A stretch of 19,287 nucleotides of DNA from DAOUGC01 sp034429695 (GCA_034429695.1 DAOUGC010000234.1:1-19287), one strand, 5' to 3'; shown: positions 1-6,830, counted from the first letter of the stretch. Translations and numbers: made by a program. Notes: generated by a model from the sequence alone, not told the origin.

Positions 1-857
1 GGGCCCTGGCGCCCGGGGGGGGGGGGGGGGGGGGGGGGGGCGGGCCCGTCCGGAAGGCGGCCAGCGGCGGGGAAATCGCCAACCCACAGAACCACTGCAT
101 CCTGTACCAGGGTCTGGCTGACCAGGCGCGGGCGTTGTTCCTGACCGGCGCCGGGGATGACGTACACAGCCTGATTTAGGGTCTGATCCATCTCGGCGCG
201 ACCCTGAACCGCATTCTGGGCTTCGCTGGGGGCCGGGCTGATGGTGATGGTGGCGCCTGCGCCGCCTTCACCGGCGGGTCCCGGGGCGATGATGCCGGAG
301 ATATCATTGGGCAGACGGGTCTGGAACTGAGGATCCAGTTCCACCATCTGGAACGCCACCAGAATATTGACATGGTCGCCGGGCTGGGGTGCATACGACA
401 CCGAGGTCAGCTCAGTGATGGGAATGGAGATGGCCACAAATCCCTTGCCGATGCGGGTGGCTGCATCAGAGCCAAGCGGGGTATCGGTGATCATGGTGGG
501 AGAGATGGGGATGCCCTGACCGATATCCTGCTTGGCGCGTTTGTTCAGCACCTGGGTCATATCGGTGATAAAGACACCCTCCACCATTTGTGACTGGGGA
601 TAACCAACCCTGGTAAGCATGGCTTCGTTAATCACCGTGCCGCGTTGAATGGGCTGGGCTGCGATGATGATCTCAACCATGGCTTCCTGGGGTGCGGCGG
701 GCGGTTGTGTGGCAGCGGTCAGATCAACGGTCTGAACTGCCGGGCTGGGCAGGAAGAAATCCCTCAAAAAGAACGCTGCAACAGCAAGCGCACCAATAAG
801 CAATATTGCAAGAATAATTAAAACCACTCCACTCTTACGACGTCCACCAGCGGCCAT
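1..857 (-). CDS. cpaB: CpaB-like Flp/Tad pilus assembly protein, partial (C-terminus off the left edge)
   Basis: Reading the minus strand from an ATG at 857 gives an uninterrupted frame of about 286 residues to the window edge. A good ribosome-binding site (GAGGAGG) sits 5 bases before the start. Residues 11-30 form one hydrophobic membrane anchor after a short basic N-terminus (GGRRKSG). An SAF-like region follows at about 60-165, including VEIIIAAQPIQRGTVI and the PGDHVNILV stretch typical of CpaB/RcpC. Family knowledge: CpaB is an inner-membrane or periplasmic component of the Tad pilus machine, thought to act around the secretin. It lies downstream of a Flp pilin on the same strand, which supports the call; the remaining tad genes would lie to the left. 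The last residues are a polyproline stretch encoded by the 26-base G run at 15-40, which may be a sequence error, so everything beyond about residue 270 is unreliable. Confidence 0.85.
   Translation of the reverse strand, partial: MAAGGRRKSGVVLIILAILLIGALAVAAFFLRDFFLPSPAVQTVDLTAATQPPAAPQEAMVEIIIAAQPIQRGTVINEAMLTRVGYPQSQMVEGVFITDMTQVLNKRAKQDIGQGIPISPTMITDTPLGSDAATRIGKGFVAISIPITELTSVSYAPQPGDHVNILVAFQMVELDPQFQTRLPNDISGIIAPGPAGEGGAGATITISPAPSEAQNAVQGRAEMDQTLNQAVYVIPGAGQEQRPRLVSQTLVQDAVVLWVGDFPAAGRLPDGPAPPPPPPPPGRQG
15..40. repeat. 26-base G homopolymer near the window edge
   Basis: Positions 15-40 are all G, flanked by GC-rich sequence (GGGCCC on both sides). On the minus strand it reads as proline codons within cpaB. 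It sits where CpaB proteins often carry a proline-rich linker, so a shorter real tract is possible. A perfect 26-mer at a contig end is more likely a low-quality or instrument artefact. Confidence 0.95.
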
Positions 858-896
858 GCACGCCTCCTCTATACGAAAAGAAAGGGAATTTAGATT

Positions 897-902
897 ATTA
901 TA
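897..902 (-). promoter_or_regulatory. Probable -10 box for cpaB
   Basis: A TATAAT on the minus strand lies about 40 bases before the cpaB start codon and downstream of the pilin terminator, so cpaB can be transcribed independently of the pilin. No convincing -35 hexamer is seen at 16-18 bases. Confidence 0.5.
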
Positions 903-962
903 CGCAAAAAATGCAATAGTATTGGGGAAAAAGTCGCCTAACAAAAGTGTTTGATTTGGCTT

Positions 963-995
963 AAACGAGAAAGACCCTGCGAAAACAGGGTCTTT
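963..995 (-). terminator. Intrinsic terminator downstream of the Flp pilin gene
   Basis: A perfect 10-bp stem (AAAGACCCTG with CAGGGTCTTT, 970-979 and 986-995) with a 6-base loop lies 20 bases after the pilin stop. The T-tract on the minus strand is short. It probably lets the pilin message be made in excess over the assembly genes, acting as a full or partial terminator. Confidence 0.75.
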
Positions 996-1014
996 CAAGT
1001 TGACGTAGTAGGTA

Positions 1015-1161
1015 CTAGACGGCCTTCACGATGGTGGAGAAGATACGGCCGATGGCGGGACCCAGCAGGGCGAGAATGACAATGACAACCACTGCTACCA
1101 GAACCAAAATTAAAGCGTACTCTACAAGGCCCTGACCTTTTTCTTTCGGTGCGAACAACAT
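1015..1161 (-). CDS. Flp/Fap-type pilin subunit (Tad pilus)
   Basis: This 48-residue protein is the likely major subunit of a Tad (type IVc) pilus. It has the classic Flp layout: a short charged leader (MLFAPKEKG), then the prepilin motif QGLVEYALIL, where cleavage after Gly9 leaves Glu at +5 and Tyr at +6. A hydrophobic helix runs to about residue 34, followed by a short tail ending IVKAV. A strong ribosome-binding site (AAGGAGGTG) precedes the ATG at 1161. It has its own promoter (TTGAAA, 17, TATAAT) and its own terminator, and cpaB follows on the same strand. The mature pilin would be about 39 residues, small even for this family. Function follows from motif and neighbour; confidence is high. 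Confidence 0.92.
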   Translation of the reverse strand: MLFAPKEKGQGLVEYALILVLVAVVVIVILALLGPAIGRIFSTIVKAV

Positions 1162-1208
1162 GAGTATTCACCTCCTTCCGTGTTCATGATTGTGTATTTC
1201 TAATCATT

Positions 1209-1237
1209 ATTATATTAAGCAGGTTAAATTTTTTCAA
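1209..1237 (-). promoter_or_regulatory. Sigma-70-type promoter of the pilin gene
   Basis: Minus-strand -35 TTGAAA (1232-1237) and -10 TATAAT (1209-1214) are separated by exactly 17 bases. Predicted transcription start is near 1202, giving a leader of about 40 bases. This is among the best promoter matches in the window, fitting an abundant structural subunit. Confidence 0.8.
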
Positions 1238-1368
1238 TCGTTGGGGCATTACAAACGCCTTACAACCGCAAACAATCTATAACAAATATATAATGGAAAA
1301 ATTACCGAATAGTGCGTGGTTGCACAGATTATCTTGGGCGTGTTCTTTCAACAACGATTATGCTTGTG

Positions 1369-1396
1369 TTGTACGCAAATTAAATCGGGCTATAAT
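1369..1396 (+). promoter_or_regulatory. Promoter of the 1456-3094 gene pair
   Basis: -10 TATAAT (1391-1396) is preceded at 16 bases by TTGTAC (1369-1374). Predicted start of transcription is about 1403, with a leader of about 53 bases. The stretch 1240-1368 between this promoter and the pilin promoter holds no gene; only an 11-base-period direct repeat was seen there. Confidence 0.65.
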
Positions 1397-1455
1397 TGTA
1401 AACAGTCAACCAGATATTGTAGTCCGCACAACCAGAGACAATGGAGGAAGCAAGC

Positions 1456-1992
1456 ATGAGTGATATTTTCGATCGGGTTACTGGAGATCAGAATATTATC
1501 CAAAAGATCTTAAGCAAAGTGCCCGGTTTCAGCGGGTATCTTGAGCGACAGAACCGCAGAGCATCAGACAAGATCCTGCGCGGTGTGGTGGCGGACAGCT
1601 ATGAGGAACAGTATCAAAGGGTTTCCGCCCTCCAGCGCGACTTTATCAGTCAGGGGGAGATACGTTTTGTGGATGACCTGGAAGCGGCGGCCATCAAGTT
1701 GCGGCAGTTCATCGACCGGGTACGCACGGCTGCTTATGGATATGCTGGTTTCTTTGACGCGGTTAAGATCAATCAGGACGAACTGGCGAGGGTCTACCAG
1801 TATGACATTGCCATGCTTGACCTGGTGGAAGAAGTCAAGCGCGCGATTGATAACGTGGAAGCATCCATGGGCACTGATGGTGTGCCGGCTGCCATCCGCA
1901 ACCTGGTCGGTATCACGCAGCAAGCGTTGGATGCCTTCAACCATCGCGCAGATGTCATGACCGGCGGCGGCAGCGAAACGCCCGCCCCGTAA
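1456..1992 (+). CDS. Conserved-looking helical protein of unknown function, partner of the SPFH protein
   Basis: I do not recognise a family. The 178-residue product is predicted cytoplasmic: no signal peptide, no membrane segment, mixed charge and long amphipathic helices (about 38-75, 80-125, 140-170), ending in a flexible GGGSETPAP tail. The start at 1456 is preferred over the in-frame ATG at 1441, because that ATG is part of the ribosome-binding site (GGAGGAAGCAAGC before the ATG). The SPFH gene follows after 43 bases on the same strand with no terminator between, so the two are probably one operon. By inference it may form a helical bundle acting with the SPFH scaffold. It does not show the sequence of PspA, although some SPFH proteins of this type are known to work with PspA. 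The gene is convincingly coding; the role is unknown. Confidence 0.8.
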   Translation: MSDIFDRVTGDQNIIQKILSKVPGFSGYLERQNRRASDKILRGVVADSYEEQYQRVSALQRDFISQGEIRFVDDLEAAAIKLRQFIDRVRTAAYGYAGFFDAVKINQDELARVYQYDIAMLDLVEEVKRAIDNVEASMGTDGVPAAIRNLVGITQQALDAFNHRADVMTGGGSETPAP

Positions 1993-2035
1993 CTGACCAG
2001 TTTGGGATTAGTCACTTACTTTTCGGAGAGCAAAA

Positions 2036-3094
2036 ATGGCGAGATTATTTGATGTTGTTGAATACCCATCAGAGATGATGGAAGAGATTGTTCATCGTTT
2101 CCCTGAGCAGGGTGTGGCTGACCTGCGAATCGGTTCGCAGGTGATCGTGCGCGAATCGCAGCGGGCGGTTTTCTTCCGGGATGGGCACGCCCTGGATTCA
2201 TTTGGTCCGGGCCGCCATACCATCATCACTGCCAACATTCCCATGCTGGTGGACCTGGTCGGTAAGGCGTTCAATGACCGCACACCCTTCACCGCTGAGG
2301 TGTACTTTGTTTCGATGCGTGAGTTTGCCGACCGCAAGTGGGGCACTCCGCAACCGATCATCGTTCGCAACCCAGGCATGGGGCTGGGTGTGGCGCTGTT
2401 GCAGGGCTTCGGAACCTATTCCTTCCAGGTGCGCGATCCTCAGCAATTTGTCACCCAGATAGTGGGTGCACAGGGTTACTTCCGTACTGCCGATATCGAA
2501 AATCGGCTGCGAACCATGTTGCTCTCCAAGCTGCAGGATTTGCTGGGTGAGACGGCTGCCAAAGCCAGTGTGGTTGAACTGATCGGTCTCACCGAGGAGT
2601 TGGGCGCCGGTGTGCGCGCCAAGGCGCAGGATGATTTTGCCGCCATTGGCCTGTCACTCAAGTCCTTCTATATCGGCAACCTCAAGCCGTCTGAGAAGTC
2701 GGCTGAAGAACTGCGCGCCATGGGTATGCTGGATATTCAGACCTATACCCAGTTGCAGGCTGCGGATGCGCTGCGCGATGCTGCTCAGAACCCCAGCGGC
2801 GGTGCAGGTCTCACCGCGGGAATTGGCGCCGGTATGGGCATTGGCAACGTGCTCAGCCAGTCACTCTCTGGCATGACGGGACAGCAGGGCGGTGGGGCTG
2901 CGGCTGGCGGCGCTCAGAACGCCCCGGCTTCCATGCCCGATGTGATGACCCCGGCTGAAGCGGCAACCGTGTTGCGGGTTTCCGAAGAGGATGTGGTCGC
3001 GGCAATAACTGCGGGTGACCTTAAAGCCCGCAAGATCGGAAATGCTTATCGCATCAGCAAGGAACAACTTGAAGCCTTCCTGAAGGGACAATAA
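2036..3094 (+). CDS. SPFH (band 7) domain protein with C-terminal excisionase-like helix-turn-helix
   Basis: This 352-residue protein has an SPFH core at about residues 20-230. It belongs to the group sometimes annotated 'virion core protein', which includes Bacillus YdjI (VVEYPSEMM, IGSQVIVRESQRAVFFRDG, FGPGRHTI, NIPMLVDLVGKAF). A Gly/Ala-rich linker follows at about 255-298 (GGAGLTAGIGAGMGIGN, QQGGGAAAGGAQN). Residues 300-352 look like an HTH_17/excisionase-type DNA-binding unit (MTPAEAATVLRVSEEDVVAAI, then KIGNAYRISKEQLEAFLKG). There is no transmembrane segment. As I recall, relatives usually end in a zinc ribbon, so this tail is unusual. The ribosome-binding site is GGAGAG before the ATG. 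It shares an operon with the helical protein at 1456. SPFH proteins scaffold membrane-associated assemblies; whether this one binds DNA or uses the tail to bind a peptide is not known. Confidence 0.88.
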   Translation: MARLFDVVEYPSEMMEEIVHRFPEQGVADLRIGSQVIVRESQRAVFFRDGHALDSFGPGRHTIITANIPMLVDLVGKAFNDRTPFTAEVYFVSMREFADRKWGTPQPIIVRNPGMGLGVALLQGFGTYSFQVRDPQQFVTQIVGAQGYFRTADIENRLRTMLLSKLQDLLGETAAKASVVELIGLTEELGAGVRAKAQDDFAAIGLSLKSFYIGNLKPSEKSAEELRAMGMLDIQTYTQLQAADALRDAAQNPSGGAGLTAGIGAGMGIGNVLSQSLSGMTGQQGGGAAAGGAQNAPASMPDVMTPAEAATVLRVSEEDVVAAITAGDLKARKIGNAYRISKEQLEAFLKGQ

Positions 3095-3114
3095 GCCCAA
3101 ACAAGATGAATGAG

Positions 3115-3151
3115 AATCGCCCCGCGCCATCCTTGGACGGGGCGATTTTTT
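3115..3151 (+). terminator. Intrinsic terminator after the SPFH gene
   Basis: A 10-bp stem (AATCGCCCCG with CGGGGCGATT, 3115-3124 and 3138-3147) is followed by a T-run extending to 3151. It lies 20 bases after the stop codon and separates the SPFH pair from sucCD. Confidence 0.9.
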
Positions 3152-3221
3152 CTACCTTCCGGTTGTGATCGGTGTGTGGTTGTGGTATCCCTTCGTTTTA
3201 TCTGGCGTTTGGTTTTCCGTT

Positions 3222-3230
3222 TGGTATAAT
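3222..3230 (+). promoter_or_regulatory. Extended -10 promoter of sucCD
   Basis: TGG-TATAAT at 3222-3230 forms an extended -10 with no clear -35 at the usual distance. Predicted start near 3237 gives a leader of about 36 bases before sucC. The same TTTGGTATAATG string recurs before the SCP2 gene at 13156. Confidence 0.7.
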
Positions 3231-3272
3231 GAATCAAACAATATAAATCGTGTCAAAGTTCGGGGAGATTGG

Positions 3273-4409
3273 ATGAAACTACACGAGTATCAGTCCAAGC
3301 AGATATTCTCAAAATATCGCGTTCCCATTCCGCGCGGCAGGGTGGCTTCGGCGGCAGTTGAAGTCAAACATATCGCTGAGGAACTGGGGGGACGGGTGGT
3401 CATCAAGGCTCAGGTTCTGGTGGGTGGGCGTGGCAAGGCGGGTGGTATTCGCCTGGCCAAGTCATCCAAAGAGGCTGAAGAACTGGCCACCATGATCCTG
3501 GGAATGGAAATCAAAGGGTTGCCGGTCCGCAAGGTGCTTGTGGATGAAGGCGTGAACATAGGCAAGGAAATTTATCTGGGCATCACTGAGGACCGCAACC
3601 ACCGCAGGCCGGTGATCATCGCTTCTTCTGAGGGCGGGGTGGATATTGAAGAAATCGCCCGCAAATCGCCCGAGAAAATCACCCGCATCCATATTGATCC
3701 ATTGCTGGGTTTACGCAATTACCAGGTGGTTGACCTGGCCACCAGCATTGACCTGCCCCGTGAGCATTGGCGGGCTTTCAGGGAAGTATGCCAGGGATTG
3801 TGGCGGGCTTACATTGATTATGACGCCAATCTGGCTGAAATCAACCCGCTGGTGATTACCAATGATCAGCGTTTAATTGCGCTGGATGGGAAAATGGTGG
3901 TGGATGATAATGCCCTGTTCCGCCATCCGGATCTATCTGACATGCGCGATCTTGACGTGGAGAACCCATCCGAAATTGAAGCGCGCAAGTACGGGCTTTC
4001 TTACATCAAACTTGACGGGCACATTGGCTGCATGGTCAATGGCGCCGGGCTGGCAATGGCCACCATGGATATCATCAAGTTGTATGGTGGTGAACCGGCC
4101 AATTTCCTCGACATCGGCGGAGGGGCCAGTGCCGAGAAAGTGTCCGCTGCCTTCCGCATCATCCTCTCTGATCCAAATGTGCAGGCAGTGTTGATTAATA
4201 TATTTGGCGGCATTACCCGCTGCGACGAGGTTGCGCGTGGAATCATGACCGCCATGAATGAAGTGAAACCCAATGTTCCCATGGTGGTGCGGTTGGTGGG
4301 AACCAATGCTGAAGAGGGCCGGCAGATGCTGGCCAGCGCAAACATGACCACCGCTGAAACCCTGGTGGAAGCAGCAGAACTGGCAGTGAGTCTTTCAAAG
4401 GGAGCCTGA
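3273..4409 (+). CDS. sucC: Succinyl-CoA synthetase (succinate-CoA ligase), beta subunit
   Basis: With SucD this protein interconverts succinyl-CoA and succinate with ADP or GDP phosphorylation in the TCA cycle. The 378-residue length is close to the family norm of about 385. The N-terminal ATP-grasp domain opens with MKLHEYQSKQIFSKYRVPIP and includes VVIKAQVLVGGRGKAGGI; AEINPLVI and ALDGKMVVDDNA follow near its end. The C-terminal CoA-ligase domain carries FLDIGGGAS and INIFGGITRCDEVARGI. The ATG at 3273 matches the family N-terminus and follows GGGGAG; in-frame sequence upstream overlaps the promoter. sucD begins one base after the stop, so the two are surely cotranscribed. Malate-CoA ligase is a related alternative, but nothing nearby suggests a serine-cycle or 3-hydroxypropionate context. 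Confidence 0.96.
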   Translation: MKLHEYQSKQIFSKYRVPIPRGRVASAAVEVKHIAEELGGRVVIKAQVLVGGRGKAGGIRLAKSSKEAEELATMILGMEIKGLPVRKVLVDEGVNIGKEIYLGITEDRNHRRPVIIASSEGGVDIEEIARKSPEKITRIHIDPLLGLRNYQVVDLATSIDLPREHWRAFREVCQGLWRAYIDYDANLAEINPLVITNDQRLIALDGKMVVDDNALFRHPDLSDMRDLDVENPSEIEARKYGLSYIKLDGHIGCMVNGAGLAMATMDIIKLYGGEPANFLDIGGGASAEKVSAAFRIILSDPNVQAVLINIFGGITRCDEVARGIMTAMNEVKPNVPMVVRLVGTNAEEGRQMLASANMTTAETLVEAAELAVSLSKGA

Positions 4410-4410
4410 G

Positions 4411-5277
4411 ATGAGCATCTTAATTTCCAAAAAGACGCGGCTGCTGGTTCAGGGTATCACCGGACATGAGGGGTTATTCCATACCCGTCAAATGGTTGAG
4501 TATGGCACCCAGGTTGTGGCCGGTGTAACGCCCGGAAAGGGCGGCGAGTGGGTGTTGAACGGCAAAATACCGGTGTTTGATTCAGTAAAAATCGCTGTGG
4601 AAACCACCGGAGCCAATGTTTCGGTGATCTTTGTGCCCTCACATGCTGCACCAGATGCCATGTATGAGGCTGCTGATGCGGGCATTCCGTTGATCATTTG
4701 CATCACTGAGGGTGTACCCACCCAGGACATGATGCGGGTCAGAGCATACCTGGATCAAAAGGGTTCCCTGTTGATTGGGCCAAATTGCCCGGGTGCATTA
4801 ACCCCCGGCGAAGCCAAGGTGGGGATTATCCCTGGCAACATTGCCATTCCGGGCAATATCGGCATCGTGTCCAGGTCTGGCACGCTTACCTATGAAGTAT
4901 TGTACGCACTCAAGAATTCGGGCAAGGGTGCCAGTACCTGTGTGGGTATTGGAGGCGACCCCATTCACGGACTGGCGTTTAAGGATGTGCTCGAGATGTT
5001 CGAGGCTGACCCGCACACTGATCAGGTGGTGGTCATTGGAGAGATTGGCGGTACTGAGGAGGAAGCGGCGGCAGAGTATATTGCTTCCACCATGACCAAA
5101 CCGGTGGTTGCTTTTATCGCCGGGCAAACAGCCCCTCCGGGAAAACGCATGGGGCATGCCGGTGCAATCATTGAGAAAGGCTCTGGCCTGGCGGCAGACA
5201 AAATAAAAGCGTTCCAGGCGGCTGGCGTGCGGGTTGCCCGTCACCCTGAGGAGATCCCCAGCCTGCTGGCGGGATAA
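4411..5277 (+). CDS. sucD: Succinyl-CoA synthetase, alpha subunit
   Basis: The 288-residue alpha subunit binds CoA and carries the phosphohistidine. The N-terminal CoA-binding Rossmann domain includes LLVQGITGHEG (about 11-21), GVTPGKGG and FVPSHAAPDAMYEA. The ligase domain has GPNCPG, GIVSRSGTLTYE and VVVIGEIGGTEEEAAAEYI. The active-site His is His249, in GKRMGHAGAIIEKGSG. Length is normal. The gene follows sucC with a one-base gap and its Shine-Dalgarno (AAAGGGAG) lies inside the end of sucC, pointing to translational coupling. A strong hairpin terminator follows the stop. No key residue is missing. Confidence 0.97.
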   Translation: MSILISKKTRLLVQGITGHEGLFHTRQMVEYGTQVVAGVTPGKGGEWVLNGKIPVFDSVKIAVETTGANVSVIFVPSHAAPDAMYEAADAGIPLIICITEGVPTQDMMRVRAYLDQKGSLLIGPNCPGALTPGEAKVGIIPGNIAIPGNIGIVSRSGTLTYEVLYALKNSGKGASTCVGIGGDPIHGLAFKDVLEMFEADPHTDQVVVIGEIGGTEEEAAAEYIASTMTKPVVAFIAGQTAPPGKRMGHAGAIIEKGSGLAADKIKAFQAAGVRVARHPEEIPSLLAG

Positions 5278-5296
5278 GCAGGTGATAAGTGATGAC

Positions 5297-5324
5297 AAAG
5301 CCGTCGGATCATCCGGCGGCTTTT
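5297..5324 (+). terminator. Intrinsic terminator after sucCD
   Basis: An 11-bp stem (5297-5307 with 5313-5323, one G-T pair) with a 5-base loop is followed by a short T-run (TTTT). It lies 20 bases after the sucD stop. Confidence 0.8.
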
Positions 5325-5330
5325 AGTATC

Positions 5331-5363
5331 AAAAAAGGCTGTCACTTCGTCCTGTAACAGCCT
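5331..5363 (-). terminator. Intrinsic terminator after the acyl carrier protein gene
   Basis: On the minus strand a stem AGGCTGT with ACAGCCT (5363-5357 and 5342-5336) is followed directly by six T residues (A run at 5331-5336). It lies 24 bases after the ACP stop and sits back-to-back with the sucD terminator. Confidence 0.8.
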
Positions 5364-5386
5364 GGTCTATCGAAAGATCGGATGAA

Positions 5387-5623
5387 TTACTTTTTGTGGG
5401 CGTCGATGTAGCTGACCGCGTCTGATACCGTCTTGATCGCGCGGGCGTCTTCATCGGAAATGCTGATGTCAAACTTCTCGCAGAACCCATCGATCAGGAA
5501 AAACTGATCCATGGAGTCGGCCTTCAAGTCCTCAATGAAGCGGGTGGAGAGTTCGATGCCATCTCCATCGATTTTTAGCACGTCCATGATCACTGATTTT
5601 ACATCCTGAAACGTATCAGCCAT
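5387..5623 (-). CDS. Acyl carrier protein with atypical attachment site
   Basis: A 78-residue, acidic, four-helix carrier protein. The phosphopantetheine site is Ser37 within FIEDLKADSMDQFFLIDGF. Classical AcpP has DSLD followed by a V/T-E-L-V type helix II; here the DS-x-D core is kept but helix II reads QFFLIDGFCEKF, including a cysteine. The C-terminus ISDEDARAIKTVSDAVSYI is normal. The start at 5623 follows a strong AGGAGG; the frame extends further upstream but those residues do not resemble an ACP and cross the promoter. No fab genes are adjacent, and the gene is monocistronic with its own promoter and terminator. It may be the general fatty-acid ACP or a dedicated one. The atypical helix II and the serine palmitoyltransferase-like gene 3 kb away leave a specialised role open. 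Confidence 0.9.
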   Translation of the reverse strand: MADTFQDVKSVIMDVLKIDGDGIELSTRFIEDLKADSMDQFFLIDGFCEKFDISISDEDARAIKTVSDAVSYIDAHKK

Positions 5624-5669
5624 TCCGGCGCCTCCTGAAATAATGTGACAAAACGTGGTCTGCACAACA

Positions 5670-5698
5670 AATTTACGCTGTAGTACAAATTCTGTCAA
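5670..5698 (-). promoter_or_regulatory. Promoter of the acyl carrier protein gene
   Basis: Minus-strand TTGACA (5693-5698) is a perfect -35, followed after exactly 17 bases by TAAATT (5670-5675) as -10. Predicted start is near 5663, giving a 40-base leader. It is divergent from the fni promoter at 5727-5735. Confidence 0.75.
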
Positions 5699-5726
5699 GT
5701 GTACCAGCCGGCAGGTTTGCAGGTTC

Positions 5727-5735
5727 TGGTATACT
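5727..5735 (+). promoter_or_regulatory. Extended -10 promoter of fni and the polyprenyl synthase gene
   Basis: TGG-TATACT is an extended -10 located 45 bases before the fni start, with no recognisable -35 at 17 bases. Confidence 0.6.
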
Positions 5736-5780
5736 GAATAACACCAAAAGTGAAAGTGAGTTGCACATTCAGGACAGCCC

Positions 5781-6830
5781 ATGGACGATCCGCGCAGTAT
5801 CTCTTCACGCAAGCAGGACCATATCCGCATCAATCTGGAAAAAGATGTGTCTTCCGGCCTGACCACTGGCCTTGAAACCTTGCGGTTTGAGCACCAGGCG
5901 TTGCCCGAAGTGGATCTGGAAGAGGTCAATCTGAGCCAGACCCTGTTTGGGCGTCTGGTGAAGGCTCCCATCCTGATCTCCTCAATGACCGGTGGGACCC
6001 GTCAGGGGTTGAACATCAATGCCATCCTGGCGATGGCAGCACAGGCAACCGGCCTGGCGATGGGACTTGGCTCACAGCGGGCAGCCATTGAACATCCAGC
6101 GCAGGGCGAGAGTTTTCGCATACGACAATACGCACCCGACATTCTCCTGTTTGCCAACCTTGGCGCTGTGCAGTTGAATTATGGTTATGGCGCGGATCAG
6201 TGTCGCGCAGTGGTTGATATGGCTGAAGCAGATGCTTTGATCCTGCATTTGAACCCATTACAGGAGGCGTTGCAACCCGAAGGCGACACCCGTTTTTCTG
6301 GTTTGTTGCGCAAAATAGAGGCGGTATGTCGTGAGTTGACGGTTCCGGTGGTGGTGAAGGAAGTTGGCTGGGGAATATCAGGGCGGGCTGCCAGGCAGTT
6401 GTACGAAGCCGGGGTAACAGCCATTGATGTAGCCGGGGCAGGTGGCACGAGCTGGTCACAGGTGGAGATGCATCGCATGAATGATGAAAGCCGTGCGCGC
6501 GTTGCGCTGGCTTTTCGTTCTTGGGGGTTGACCACGGTGGAGTCAATTCTGGCAGTACGTGAAGCAGCTCCTGAAGGGTTGGTTTTTGCCTCGGGCGGTC
6601 TGCGCGATGGGATTGATATCGCCAAGTGCATTGCGCTGGGGGCTTCACTGGGCGGCATGGCGGGTCCTTTTCTGCGCACGGCTGCTTCATCGGTGGAAGA
6701 TACCGTTGAGTTAATCGAAGAGATCAAAAGTCAGATACAAATTTGTATGTTTGCCGCCGGTGTCCGCAATCTTGAAGAGCTTGGCCAGGCGAAATTAATC
6801 TCACACCCTGATGGTGCCTATGGAACTTAA
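5781..6830 (+). CDS. fni: Type 2 isopentenyl-diphosphate delta-isomerase
   Basis: FMN- and NAD(P)H-dependent enzyme interconverting IPP and DMAPP, unrelated to the type 1 (Nudix) isomerase. The 349-residue TIM-barrel protein shows the family landmarks in order: SSRKQDHIRINLEKDV (8-23), LISSMTGGTRQGLNIN, AMGLGSQRAAIE, NLGAVQL, LHLNPLQEALQPEGDTRF, VVVKEVGWGIS, IDVAGAGGTSWSQVE, and ASGGLRDGIDIAKCIALGAS near the C-terminus. The ATG at 5781 fits the family start; AGGA lies upstream. Its last bases overlap the next gene, a polyprenyl synthase that uses its products, so the two are probably coupled. Length and motifs are intact. Confidence 0.96.
   Translation: MDDPRSISSRKQDHIRINLEKDVSSGLTTGLETLRFEHQALPEVDLEEVNLSQTLFGRLVKAPILISSMTGGTRQGLNINAILAMAAQATGLAMGLGSQRAAIEHPAQGESFRIRQYAPDILLFANLGAVQLNYGYGADQCRAVVDMAEADALILHLNPLQEALQPEGDTRFSGLLRKIEAVCRELTVPVVVKEVGWGISGRAARQLYEAGVTAIDVAGAGGTSWSQVEMHRMNDESRARVALAFRSWGLTTVESILAVREAAPEGLVFASGGLRDGIDIAKCIALGASLGGMAGPFLRTAASSVEDTVELIEEIKSQIQICMFAAGVRNLEELGQAKLISHPDGAYGT

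Noticed and set aside
1240..1368. Possible small RNA or small gene between the pilin and the 1456 gene
   Set aside because: No open frame with a ribosome-binding site, and no hairpin with a T-run; only the direct repeat stands out.
3165..3272. Longer sucC N-terminus starting at 3165
   Set aside because: The extra 36 residues cross the promoter and do not match the family; MKLHEYQSK at 3273 does.
4798..5298. A 166-residue minus-strand frame inside sucD
   Set aside because: Antisense to conserved SucD motifs and crosses the sucD terminator.
5624..5971. N-terminal extension of the acyl carrier protein to 194 residues
   Set aside because: The extension runs through a good promoter and the fni start and does not look like ACP; a strong AGGAGG sits before the ATG at 5623.
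6016..6690. A 224-residue open frame on the minus strand within fni
   Set aside because: Pro/Arg/His-rich translation typical of an antisense frame; fni is intact on the other strand.
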